The translations under genes were made by a program, and so were the position numbers. Positions 46,624 through 55,037 of a stretch of DNA of 64,000 nt are shown here, piece after piece; position 1 is the first letter of the stretch, and every line of letters starts with the position of its first letter. The notes beneath the pieces are model-generated. The model was not told the origin of the DNA. It saw only the letters and a program-made list of their open reading frames with translations, and did not search any database. Origin of the DNA: JAIBCC01 sp963763855 (GTDB taxonomy: Bacteria; Acidobacteriota; Blastocatellia; Pyrinomonadales; Pyrinomonadaceae); NCBI GenBank assembly GCA_963763855.1, contig CAVXPU010000005.1, forward strand, positions 2,604,001 through 2,668,000. Reading direction: 5' to 3'.

Positions 46624-47653
46624 ATGAACCTAAAAGACTTAGCTGCCGCCACTTTTTCTACGATTGAGCAACGGCGATGAAAATACGGAAATAAATTCCG
46701 CCGCCGGATTAGATCTAGCCCAAAATGGCGAGATAACTTTTCTTGCGAATCCAAAATATACGCCGCAGATCAAAGATACTAAAGCGACTGCGATTTTTTT
46801 GAATGAAAACGTAAAAATTGAACGAAACGATATTGCCGTTTTGCGTTGCAAGGATTCGTATCTTGCTTACACCAGAGCATTACGGCTTTTTCATCCGCAA
46901 GCAGAAATCACAGCTTCGATTCACAAAACTGCTGTAATTGATGAAACAGCAAAAGTCGCCCTAAATGTTGAAATAATGGCAAATGCGGTGATTGGAAAGG
47001 ATTGCGAGATTGCTGAAAACGTTAAAATTTTTCCAAATGTTACAATTTACGATGGCGTAAAAATAAGGAAAAATTCAGTGATTCATTCCGGCGTTTCGAT
47101 TCGTGAAAATTGCGAAATCGGCGAAAATTGCATCATTCACAATAATTCGACTATTGGTTCCGATGGATTTGGATATGCAAAGGACGAACAAAAACACTGG
47201 CTGAAAATTCCGCAAGTCGGGCGGGTAGTTTTGGAAAACGATGTCGAAATCGGAGCGAATACGGCTATCGATTGTGCATCCGTCGGCGAAACTCGTATTA
47301 AAACGGGTGCAAAAATTGACAATCTCGTGCAGATCGGACATTCCTGCACGATCGAAGAAGACGCTTTAATTTGCTCGCAAACCGGACTTGCTGGAAGTTC
47401 TGTAATCGGTAAACGGGTGATTTTGGCGGGTCAGGTAGGGATCGCCGGACATTTACGAGTTGGCGACGATGCCGTTGTAACGGCAAAATCTGCGACATCA
47501 CACGACGTTGAACCCGGAAAAATAATTTCAGGAATTCCCGCATTCGAAAATCGCGATTGGCTTCGTTCGACGGCGGCTTACAGACGTTTGGGTGAATTGG
47601 CAAAGACGATTCGGGATTTGGAAAAGCGGCTAGCGAAGAGGGAAGAAGAGTAA
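46624..47653 (+). CDS. lpxD: UDP-3-O-acylglucosamine N-acyltransferase, frameshifted near the N-terminus
   Basis: From 46664 the frame gives GLDLAQNGEITFLANPKYTP (LpxD N-domain) and then hexapeptide repeats (about 95-300) with NNSTIGSDGFGYA, IDNLVQIGHSC (catalytic His) and AGQVGIAGHLRVGDDA. A proper N-terminus (ATG 46624, MNLKDLAAATF) lies in another frame and stops at 46678; deleting one T of the run at 46653-46657 joins them. LpxD adds the second acyl chain to lipid A precursor, confirming a diderm envelope. The 3' end overlaps the TPR gene tail by 24 bp. Confidence 0.88.
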
Positions 47654-48619
47654 ACTGTCATCAGGCAAGCTCGTTTCTTCAATAAAGGATTTCGATAAGC
47701 CTTCAAACAACTGCTTTCGAAATTCAGGCAGTCCTACTTTGTTTGTTTTTAAGAAGTTTTCCTCTTGTAATTTATCCGATTTTGCTTCGAGTAGCCTCCC
47801 AAGTTTGTTATAGGCGGAAGCACGATAAAAATACAAGTCGGGATTTTTCGGTTCAAACGTTAAGCCAGTTGTGAAATCGGCAACACCAAATTCGTATTTT
47901 CCTAGAGTAATGTATGTTCTTCCGCGAATTTTGAGAGCATCTGCATTTCGCGGTTTGAGAGAAATTGCCTTGCTGCTGTCCGTCATAGATTGCTCATAGT
48001 TTTTGTAAAAGAAAACAATTTCCGCCCGAAAAGCAAAGGCTTCGGCGAAGTTTGGATTAAGTTCGATTGCACGGTTCAGATCCGTCAAAGCCTGTCGGTT
48101 ATTTACAAGGTCGGAATCATTTTGGGTAAATTCCGAAAAGAGTAATCGCCCTCTCATGTAAAATAAATCCGGATTTTCAGGATTTAATCCGAGAGCCGTC
48201 TCAAAATCGTCATCGGCACGTTTGAGAGTTTCCCGACGGTCTTCGTCGTCCAACCGCAAATCAGCAAAAATCTTTCCGCGTTCGAGATAGGCTTCGGCAA
48301 AATCCGGTGCGAGTTTGATAACCGAGTTAAAATCGCGGAAAGCATTTTCAATTTCAGATGTTTTGTAAAAACACTTGCCCCGATAAAAGTAAAAATTGGG
48401 GTTTTTCGGCTCAAGCTCGATTGCTTTACTGAAGTCCTCCGCGGCGGATTGATAAGTTTTTTTGGCAAGTCGAACAGTTACGGCAGAATCAGTGTTCTTT
48501 ATTTTTGCCACACCGCGTTTGTAATAATCTGTCGCTGAAAGTTTTTTCGCAGTCTTTTGGGCGATGCCAGAACTCGCCGTTACCAAAATAACAATGAAAA
48601 TGAATGCTAAATTTTTCAT
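47630..48619 (-). CDS. Exported TPR protein
   Basis: The 329-aa product has a signal peptide (1-20, ending GIA) and about six tandem TPRs (from about 50 to 290), with repeats of the AIELEPKNPNFYFYRGKC, FAEAYLERGKIF and LNPENPDLFYMRGRLL type. TPR arrays bind partner proteins; the partner is unknown. It is convergent with lpxD, overlapping tail to tail, and lies at the end of the minus-strand accessory run from 52104. Confidence 0.88.
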   Translation of the reverse strand: MKNLAFIFIVILVTASSGIAQKTAKKLSATDYYKRGVAKIKNTDSAVTVRLAKKTYQSAAEDFSKAIELEPKNPNFYFYRGKCFYKTSEIENAFRDFNSVIKLAPDFAEAYLERGKIFADLRLDDEDRRETLKRADDDFETALGLNPENPDLFYMRGRLLFSEFTQNDSDLVNNRQALTDLNRAIELNPNFAEAFAFRAEIVFFYKNYEQSMTDSSKAISLKPRNADALKIRGRTYITLGKYEFGVADFTTGLTFEPKNPDLYFYRASAYNKLGRLLEAKSDKLQEENFLKTNKVGLPEFRKQLFEGLSKSFIEETSLPDDSLLFFPLR

Positions 48620-48704
48620 ATTTCCGAATCCTCTTCTTATTTCAAAATTCCCGCCTTCATTTTGATAAGAGAATTAGGTAAAGACATTTCAGTTTTTTAC
48701 AAAT

Positions 48705-49359
48705 TTAATTATTGAAGCGTATTGATAAAGGATAGTTTACATTACTATCGGGTTTTTCTACTCCTAACAGGTGAATTGCCCCCCGCCCTAGCAAACGTGG
48801 AAGATAAATCTTAGCGACCAGGTTTAAGTTTCCCGCACTGTCAACTTGTAAGCTACGTTCCTTTGAGGGGTTCCAGATTGATCCCGTGCAGCAAGTATCG
48901 CCGCCCGTGCAATCCCGAATAATGTCGCTGACTGTTAAAATGTTCGGTCTTCTTGCATCACCACCATTTATCAAATTGGAATTTATAAAACCAACTAAAT
49001 CGGTTAGCTCCCCAGCCGAAAAGTTGCACTATTTTGACGTTTTGAAATTGATACGAGGTTATTCGTTTCAATTCCTTGCCTAGCGAAACTTCGGCTCCAA
49101 TGGAAGATCTTGGAAATAAACTGCCGCTAAAATAAAACTCCCTGAGCGTTATACCTATTGGACTGGACTCAACACTGTAAGTATCTGCAGGGTAGACATA
49201 GACAGGGTTTTCAGGGAGATATGTGTGTCCACTAATATCCAGCACCTGAAAATCCGGCGAGCCAAAATAGAATTTGCTGAGATAGATTCTTTTCGGCACA
49301 CCCCAATTAATTTCTAAGTAATACTTATTCCCTACTGAACTTTCATTCTGAAAACCCAT
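48705..49359 (-). CDS. Unknown protein, interrupted by a frameshift
   Basis: Two frames overlap at 48958-48974. The first (49359-48958, 133 aa) is beta-rich without a signal peptide; the second reads ELTDLVGFINSN and INGGDARRPNILTVSDIIRD and ends at 48705 with an Asn-rich tail. Skipping one base of the C run at 49010-49013 (plus strand) joins them as FGWELTDLVGF, giving about 218 aa. Two neighbouring cysteine pairs (CTGGDTCC) occur. The segment resembles dockerin-like or Asp/Asn-rich repeats ending in a Ca-binding pattern (DARRPNILTVSDI), as in secreted proteins of this phylum. Family not recognised. Confidence 0.55.
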
Positions 49360-49404
49360 TTGAACCTCCTATTTCACTTCCCGAAAACCTAGAAATCCTT
49401 TTTC

Positions 49405-50625
49405 TTACGGAATATTAAAACCTGCAAGCGGATTTCCGTAAAAAGCCTCCGTTTTCCAATTCATCGAATCCCATTTTTCTGCACCGATGATTTTGACAGG
49501 AACAACTATTCGGTAAAACGGTAGTGGAATTTGATTTGTCCAAGCGGGAACAACGATTTTTCCATCCGCCCCGATTGAAAAACTCAGTTCGCGGATTTGG
49601 GTGCCGCTGCGATAAATTTTAACGATGTATTCGCCCGGATTTTTATCGGCGTAAAAAGCATTTGGATAATTGTCGCGTTGAAAAGTGCCGTTGTTATCAA
49701 AACGAAAGTTATGCCATTGAAACCGCCAACGCTTCCAAGTATTGTTTGGAGCAAAGGGGGCGGCAAACTCCGTGGTTCTTTGGTCAAAATCAGCCATCCC
49801 GTTTCTTTCAGATTGGTTGTGGCTTAAAGCAATTTGCCGCCCCTGATAAAAAATCCGTCCTTCGAGTTCATCAGCCTTAACCATTCCTTTGAGCCAAACA
49901 CTAACTTCCGGCTGGACTCCGCCTACTTCAAGGTCTTCACGACTTAAACCAAACATCCCGAATGGCAAAAGCCAATCGTGTTCGACAAAAAAATCAAACT
50001 TGTTTTTCTGATCCCGTCCGTTTTCCGTGCTGAATTTACCAACCTTAAATTTGCCTTGAAAGATAACTTCTTTGCTGTCTTGATTTGTAATTTTGAACGA
50101 ATAAACGCCGATCGCGGTGGTTGATTTTGTTTTGAGACGCTCGAAAGGATTTGAGCTTTGGAACGAAACGGTCCAATCTGCCGCTCTAAATCCTTGTTCC
50201 AGAGTTTCACTAAACCAGCTAGAGCCGTCGGGTTTAAAATATTCAACCGTATAATTTAACTGCTTATCATTGTTGTAAAATTGATCGAATTTAATCATCG
50301 GAATCCAGCTTGAATAATTACTCAGATTGGGCATTTTCCAATATTCGTTATGTGCTTTTGCCTGCACATACATTGAATTTTTCAGTAAAATAGGAACATT
50401 GGTCGGACGTGTATTTTTGTAAATGGTGTCCGCACCGGGTCTCGATGGTTGCTTTGCGGGTGTGGATTGATTTTGGTTGCCATCTTCAATTTTCGGCTGT
50501 TCTTGTTTCGGCTTTTCCGTTTTTGGTAATTTTGGAATTTTTAGCGGAAATTGGGCTGAAGTTGTAGGAAAACTAATTGGCATAATGATTAAAAATACGA
50601 ATATTAAAATTGAATGCTGCTTCAT
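49405..50625 (-). CDS. Exported protein of unknown function
   Basis: The 406-aa product has a signal peptide (about 1-24) and a Pro/Lys/Gln-rich linker (about 28-62), then a body of alternating beta-strand character with many aromatics (for example EYFKPDGSSWFSETLEQGF). Late segments NPGEYIVKIYRSGTQIREL and PLPFYRIVVPVKI look like immunoglobulin-like strands. No family recognised. It starts 14 bp from the stop of the 134-aa gene and is part of the same minus-strand run. Confidence 0.65.
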   Translation of the reverse strand: MKQHSILIFVFLIIMPISFPTTSAQFPLKIPKLPKTEKPKQEQPKIEDGNQNQSTPAKQPSRPGADTIYKNTRPTNVPILLKNSMYVQAKAHNEYWKMPNLSNYSSWIPMIKFDQFYNNDKQLNYTVEYFKPDGSSWFSETLEQGFRAADWTVSFQSSNPFERLKTKSTTAIGVYSFKITNQDSKEVIFQGKFKVGKFSTENGRDQKNKFDFFVEHDWLLPFGMFGLSREDLEVGGVQPEVSVWLKGMVKADELEGRIFYQGRQIALSHNQSERNGMADFDQRTTEFAAPFAPNNTWKRWRFQWHNFRFDNNGTFQRDNYPNAFYADKNPGEYIVKIYRSGTQIRELSFSIGADGKIVVPAWTNQIPLPFYRIVVPVKIIGAEKWDSMNWKTEAFYGNPLAGFNIP

Positions 50626-50639
50626 AATTCTTCTCCTCG

Positions 50640-51044
50640 CTAATCAAATCTCACTTCAATATTTGAAATCGAAAATTCACCCGATTTGCGGTCTGCCAGA
50701 AAGGTAATTTCTTCTTCGCCACCCTTCATTTTGGCGGTGTCAACAATGACATCAAAAAAATCAATCATCGTGCCGGAAATGAATTTGCCGTTGGCATCGA
50801 ATTGGTCGTGGGTAACGGTTAGCTGCGTCAACGACGATTCCGCAGAATTGGGGTTTATGTATTTTGCCGTTGCCATCATCCACAGTCGCACCGAATATGA
50901 ATCAGGTTGACGGGTAATTATCAGTTTTGGCACTTGAGTTGAGCCGACAAATTTTTGACCGATGATTGCACTGCCAATCTTAAATCTGATGCTTGCCCAC
51001 CGCACCGGAAAATCTTTTATGGTAAGTGTAAGTTTGCCGCTCAT
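50640..51044 (-). CDS. Small beta-rich protein without signal peptide (Hcp-like?)
   Basis: The 134-aa protein starts MSGKLTLTIKDFPVRWASIR and consists mostly of predicted strands, ending EEEITFLADRKSGEFSISNIEVRFD. Its length, lack of a signal peptide and strand density are compatible with tail-tube/Hcp-type folds, but no diagnostic motif is seen, so this is only a suggestion. It is encoded between the 406-aa and 151-aa genes on the same strand. Confidence 0.5.
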   Translation of the reverse strand: MSGKLTLTIKDFPVRWASIRFKIGSAIIGQKFVGSTQVPKLIITRQPDSYSVRLWMMATAKYINPNSAESSLTQLTVTHDQFDANGKFISGTMIDFFDVIVDTAKMKGGEEEITFLADRKSGEFSISNIEVRFD

Positions 51045-51103
51045 TGCTTAAATATGATTTGATTTCGCAGAGTTGTTTTGAATCAAAGTTGCAAAAGCCT
51101 ACG

Positions 51104-51559
51104 TTAAACATTAACCACATTGGCTAATTGACCTGAAAGCCTAGCATCAAAACGCGAAGATTTGACTGCATATTCAACAGTTACTGTTTCTAACAAAATT
51201 GCAGGTCCTGTGACGGACGTGACGAGATCGAAGCTATCACGCCTATGGACATACAATTTAGCAACGCCAAGTGTTACGTTATTCTTATAGGCAGCCACCA
51301 AATTATCAAAATTGTATTTTTTCGCTGAAGGTATTTCACTATTAAAGAAAAATGGAATTTGCTTCATATTGGCTAACCGACTAAAAACAGTCTTAAAATT
51401 GCAATTCAAACCATTACCCGAAAAACCGGGAATTCCGAGATGCCGAAAATCAATCGAAACATTGCCAAATTCCCAATTTGCTTCCATTATTACGGGATTT
51501 TTTTTTCCTCTATGGAAAATCAATACTCTAAGTTCATATAATTCCCAATTACAAGCCAT
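51104..51559 (-). CDS. Small beta-rich protein of unknown function
   Basis: The 151-aa protein has no signal peptide, a beta-strand-rich pattern and a basic/aromatic start (MACNWELYELRVLIFHRGKK). Segments ILLETVTVEYAVKSSRFDA and LVTSVTGPA close it. No family recognised. It has the size and style of its 134-aa neighbour and an AGGAG-type ribosome site just before the ATG. It may be a paralogue or partner of that protein. Confidence 0.5.
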   Translation of the reverse strand: MACNWELYELRVLIFHRGKKNPVIMEANWEFGNVSIDFRHLGIPGFSGNGLNCNFKTVFSRLANMKQIPFFFNSEIPSAKKYNFDNLVAAYKNNVTLGVAKLYVHRRDSFDLVTSVTGPAILLETVTVEYAVKSSRFDARLSGQLANVVNV

Positions 51560-51648
51560 ATTTTTTCTCCTTTTTCAATAATATTATTGTAGTTTTGTAT
51601 AAAACTTTGTTTTGCCAATTCCATTCAAAACCCGCATTTTTGAATTTG

Positions 51649-52104
51649 CTAAGTGAACATAATTGCCGGAGCAATCTTTTTTAAAGCCGCCGGAACATCA
51701 CCTAAAGCTTGGTTTATTGCTGTTTCAACTGCTTCCATATTGAGTAAGGTAATTGCCATTAAACGACTTCCTTTATAAAAGGCGTTCTTGATAATCCTAT
51801 CTTGGTAACTCGCCGGATGAATTTTTCCGTCATTATTAAGCAAGCGAGAAGACATTACTCTTTGAAATCCCCAAATTGCCAGAATGGTCTTGACATCCAA
51901 AATACCTGTTGGTTCCGGTATATCATTTGCAGATAACCCGAAGTATCTCTTTGCATAAATGTCGTTAAATCCAATAAGTTTGAATAAAGCTTGAATCAAC
52001 ATCACATCGTTTCTTTCATTTATCCCGCCAATTCCAACGACGTCGGAAACATTTACATGTTCCGTCTTTACATTCCCCAAAGTTGCATTTTCTATTTTCG
52101 CCAT
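51649..52104 (-). CDS. Small protein with peptidoglycan-binding-like repeat
   Basis: The 151-aa protein has VVGIGGINERNDVMLIQALF (about 23-42) and TGILDVKTILAIWGFQR (about 67-83), which correspond to the two halves of a PG_binding_1-like repeat (xxVxxLQxxL ... TGxFxxxTxxAVxxFQ). No signal peptide is present. The C-terminal part (ITLLNMEAVETAINQALGDV) is helical. In phage-tail-like systems such domains attach to spike or hub components; here this is only suggestive. It is the first gene of the minus-strand run and is divergent from the winged-helix/TolB regulator. Confidence 0.6.
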   Translation of the reverse strand: MAKIENATLGNVKTEHVNVSDVVGIGGINERNDVMLIQALFKLIGFNDIYAKRYFGLSANDIPEPTGILDVKTILAIWGFQRVMSSRLLNNDGKIHPASYQDRIIKNAFYKGSRLMAITLLNMEAVETAINQALGDVPAALKKIAPAIMFT

Positions 52105-52274
52105 TTTGCCTTCATCCTTTTACTTAAAATCTGTAAATACAAAACTATTTCCGCACACCCCAATTTGTGCTATCATTCACCTATCATTTCGGCGTACATA
52201 AAAAATATATTTCTTTCGCCCAAAAGAACTTTATTTTTTGTGAAAGAGTTATTAAAAAGTTATTAAAGAGACGT

Positions 52275-54374
52275 ATGTCGTTAGAAACACAGAGTTTTGA
52301 GTTTGGTGAATTCCTGCTGGACGCAAAGGAAAAAACATTGTTACGCGATGGGAAGCCTCTTTCGATCACTCCGAAAGCATTTCAACTGTTGCAAATCTTG
52401 CTCAAAAATCAAGGGCATTTAGTTGAAAGAGAAGACTTGCTCAAGACCGTCTGGGCGGATAGCTTTGTCGAAGAAGGCAATCTGACGGTGACTATTCGTT
52501 TTTTGCGGAAAGTCCTCGGCGATGAGGCACAATCACCACGTTTTATCGAAACTGTTCCCAAACGCGGCTATCGTTTTGTGGCGGAAGTCAAAACAATTTC
52601 CCCTCCAAGTCATCCACCGGAAAATGTTTCGCCAAGATCCCCAAAATTTCTGGCGTTGATTATCGGATTTTCAATACTTCTGGTCAGCACCATTGCTATC
52701 GGGTCACGTTATCTACAAAAAAACTACGAACTGAATTTACCAATACTATCCACACCGTTTGCTTCGGAAAAACTCACGACCAACGGCAAAACGTTACACG
52801 CTATTATTTCGCCTGACGGGAAAAGTGTGATTTATACTCAAGGCAACGGTAATGAAAAACAGAGTATCTGGCTCAGGCAACTTGAGACAGGCAACAATGT
52901 TGAAATTATTCCTCTGAGCGACGATTTTTATTACGGACTTGTGCTTTCGCCCGATGGCAATGTGCTTTATTTCGTCCGCTATCCGCGTGGAAAGCAAGCA
53001 GAGCGGTTCGATGTTTTCCGCGTGTCAATTTTCGGTGGGATTCCGACAAAGATTCTAAGCCAAACCGAAGGCTGGATTAGCATTTCGCCTGATGGCTCCC
53101 GCATCTCGTTTGTTCGTTGCGAAGGAAGCGATTCTGGAAAGTGCTCTTTGTTCATAGCCGATTCATTGGACGGCAATAACGAAAAGAAGCTCGTCTCGCG
53201 TCCACGTCCCCTTAGGATTGGCGACAACGAAATTTCACCTGACGGGAAATCAGTTGTCTTTGCCGTCGGGCATTCGGAAACGGCTGCAAACGAATTTGGC
53301 TTGATGGAGGTGGAAATCGAAACGGGCTTGGAACGCGAAATAACGCCGGAGAAATTTTTTAATATCCGAAGTTTGCTGAGGCTGCCGGACGAAAATGGTT
53401 TGCTAATAACGGCTTCTAAAACCGCCAAAGGATCTTACCGCATCTGGCTTATCGATCCGGACGGCAAAGCTGCACCTTTGACTAATGATTCAGAGAGCTA
53501 TTCGGGTTTGAGTTTGGATAAATCTGCGGACAATTTGGTTTCTAACCAAGTTAGAGAAGATTTTCACATCCAAATCTTCGAGACGGTAGATCCGCGTCAA
53601 GGTCAGACATTAGCCGAAGCAACAGGCGTTGCCTTCGCTGCAAACGGTAAAATTATTTTCAGTTCAATGATGTCGGGCAATTATGAAATCTGGAGTGTCA
53701 ATCAAGACGGAAGTGGGCAACGTCAATTAACAAATAATCCGGCGGACGAAAGTCGGGCTTTGCATTCATCCCTGAACAATTCGATATTTTTCATCTCAAA
53801 CCGAACGGGCGAAATGCAAGTTTGGAAAATGGACGCCGACGGTAGTAATCAAAAGCAAATCACGAGCCAAGGAGGAGGCGAACCGTTTGTAGTTTCTCCC
53901 GATGGACGCTGGCTTTATTATCAACAAAATTTTTCTAAAACACTTTGGCGTGTTCCGACCGACGGTGGTGAAGAACAACTTATTTTGAACAAGAGAGAAG
54001 GATTAATTGCAGTCTCGCCTGACTCTTTGCAAGCGGCTTTTACAGAAAATCAAAATGGCGAAAATGTTCTGATGATAGTCCGCCTCGCCGACGGGAAAAC
54101 TGTCAAAACGTTCAAATACGCCAATAAACAAGCCACCTTGTTTCATTTGAAATGGTCACCTGATGGCGGAAGTCTAACCTATATTTTAGCCCTCAGCGAA
54201 TATGAAAGTAATACTCTCTGGCAACAGCCGCTTAACGGAAATCCGCCGCATAAAATCGCCGACATGGGCAATGAACGAATATCCGCTTATGCTCCCTCAC
54301 CAGACGGCAAAAGTTTTGCCATCTCTAAAGGCAACTGGCGGTACGACGCGGTTTTAATTAAAGGTTTGAAATAA
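52275..54374 (+). CDS. Membrane-anchored winged-helix regulator with TolB-like beta-propeller
   Basis: The frame extends up to 52167, but ATG 52275 with an upstream AAAGAG gives the family-typical N-terminus. The 699-aa protein has an OmpR-type winged helix (about 8-105, LLKTVWADSFVEEGNLTVTI, TVPKRGYRF), one transmembrane helix (124-143) and a series of PD40/TolB repeats (SPDGKSVIYT, SPDGNVLYFV, SPDGSRISFV, SPDGKSVVFA, SPDGRWLYYQ, SPDGGSLTYI, SPDGKSFAIS) forming a beta-propeller. It is divergent from the minus-strand cluster and a probable regulator of it. Confidence 0.9.
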   Translation: MSLETQSFEFGEFLLDAKEKTLLRDGKPLSITPKAFQLLQILLKNQGHLVEREDLLKTVWADSFVEEGNLTVTIRFLRKVLGDEAQSPRFIETVPKRGYRFVAEVKTISPPSHPPENVSPRSPKFLALIIGFSILLVSTIAIGSRYLQKNYELNLPILSTPFASEKLTTNGKTLHAIISPDGKSVIYTQGNGNEKQSIWLRQLETGNNVEIIPLSDDFYYGLVLSPDGNVLYFVRYPRGKQAERFDVFRVSIFGGIPTKILSQTEGWISISPDGSRISFVRCEGSDSGKCSLFIADSLDGNNEKKLVSRPRPLRIGDNEISPDGKSVVFAVGHSETAANEFGLMEVEIETGLEREITPEKFFNIRSLLRLPDENGLLITASKTAKGSYRIWLIDPDGKAAPLTNDSESYSGLSLDKSADNLVSNQVREDFHIQIFETVDPRQGQTLAEATGVAFAANGKIIFSSMMSGNYEIWSVNQDGSGQRQLTNNPADESRALHSSLNNSIFFISNRTGEMQVWKMDADGSNQKQITSQGGGEPFVVSPDGRWLYYQQNFSKTLWRVPTDGGEEQLILNKREGLIAVSPDSLQAAFTENQNGENVLMIVRLADGKTVKTFKYANKQATLFHLKWSPDGGSLTYILALSEYESNTLWQQPLNGNPPHKIADMGNERISAYAPSPDGKSFAISKGNWRYDAVLIKGLK

Positions 54375-54384
54375 CTTTTTTGCG

Positions 54385-54448
54385 AGATGGCGAAGGCGAT
54401 TCGAGATTTGGAAAAAAAAGCTGGCTGAGATTTCGAAAACTGTCTAAT
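54385..54448 (+). pseudogene. Remnant resembling an lpxD 3' end
   Basis: With one A removed from the A8 run the frame reads EMAKAIRDLEKKLAEISKTV then stop, close to the end of lpxD (ELAKTIRDLEKRLAKREEE). Nucleotides GCGAAGGCGATTCGAGATTT mirror the lpxD tail. It may be the relic of a duplicated acyltransferase gene, or a chance coiled-coil. Confidence 0.35.
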
Positions 54449-54899
54449 CGCCTCCAGAATATGATCGCCAAAATAGAAGTCCGCTTATCCCAAGAGGTGT
54501 TTCTTTCTCAATATGTTTGCTCGATCTGGTAGTTGGAATTGGTCCGCGAGCATTCGAGCCCATCATCCAACTCAGTTCTGGGTCGATTTCGCCTACGACC
54601 CGCTGTACTTCAATAAAATTTTTCAGGTAAATAGTTATAAATTTTCCGCGATTCGGATCTCCCAACAGCTCCTCGTAGAGAGCTTTATTCTTAACGACCT
54701 TGTGTTTAATCGATAGATCTATCAGCTTGGGCAAAACGCTTCGTGCCGTAATCTCTGCAAAATGAGAAACGACCGATATATGTATCTTAAATCCGGCTGG
54801 CGGTGCGGTAACTTTCATCCATTCGGCATACCAGTGATTCATCAGAAGATAATTATCATCCATGCTGGCAAATTGTCCGTTATGGGGTAGTATTTTCAT
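54444..54899 (-). CDS. Stand-alone domain resembling the N-terminus of class III/IV lanthipeptide synthetases
   Basis: The 151-aa protein has GFKIHISVVSHFAEITARSV (about 36-55) and GKFITIYLKNF (about 86-96), which match the characteristic WKIHVSA... and GKFITVYP segments at the start of LanKC/LanL enzymes. No kinase, cyclase or precursor peptide is present. The last 40 residues (MGSNARGPIPTTRSSKHIEK) are polar. It has no signal peptide. Relatives of this fold also occur in type III effectors (HopA1-like). Its placement beside the regulator and unknown small genes suggests an effector-like role, which is inference. Confidence 0.55.
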   Translation of the reverse strand: MKILPHNGQFASMDDNYLLMNHWYAEWMKVTAPPAGFKIHISVVSHFAEITARSVLPKLIDLSIKHKVVKNKALYEELLGDPNRGKFITIYLKNFIEVQRVVGEIDPELSWMMGSNARGPIPTTRSSKHIEKETPLGISGLLFWRSYSGGD

Positions 54900-55037
54900 A
54901 TTTTCTCCGAAATTCGTTAGCGTCAGTCATGATAAAAAGTGACGAAGTCCTTATTTAAGGTGACGCAATTTCAAAATTAAATTTGCTGACTTATAATTTT
55001 AGCTTAAATTTTATTTGGAATTATTTAGATTGAGTAT

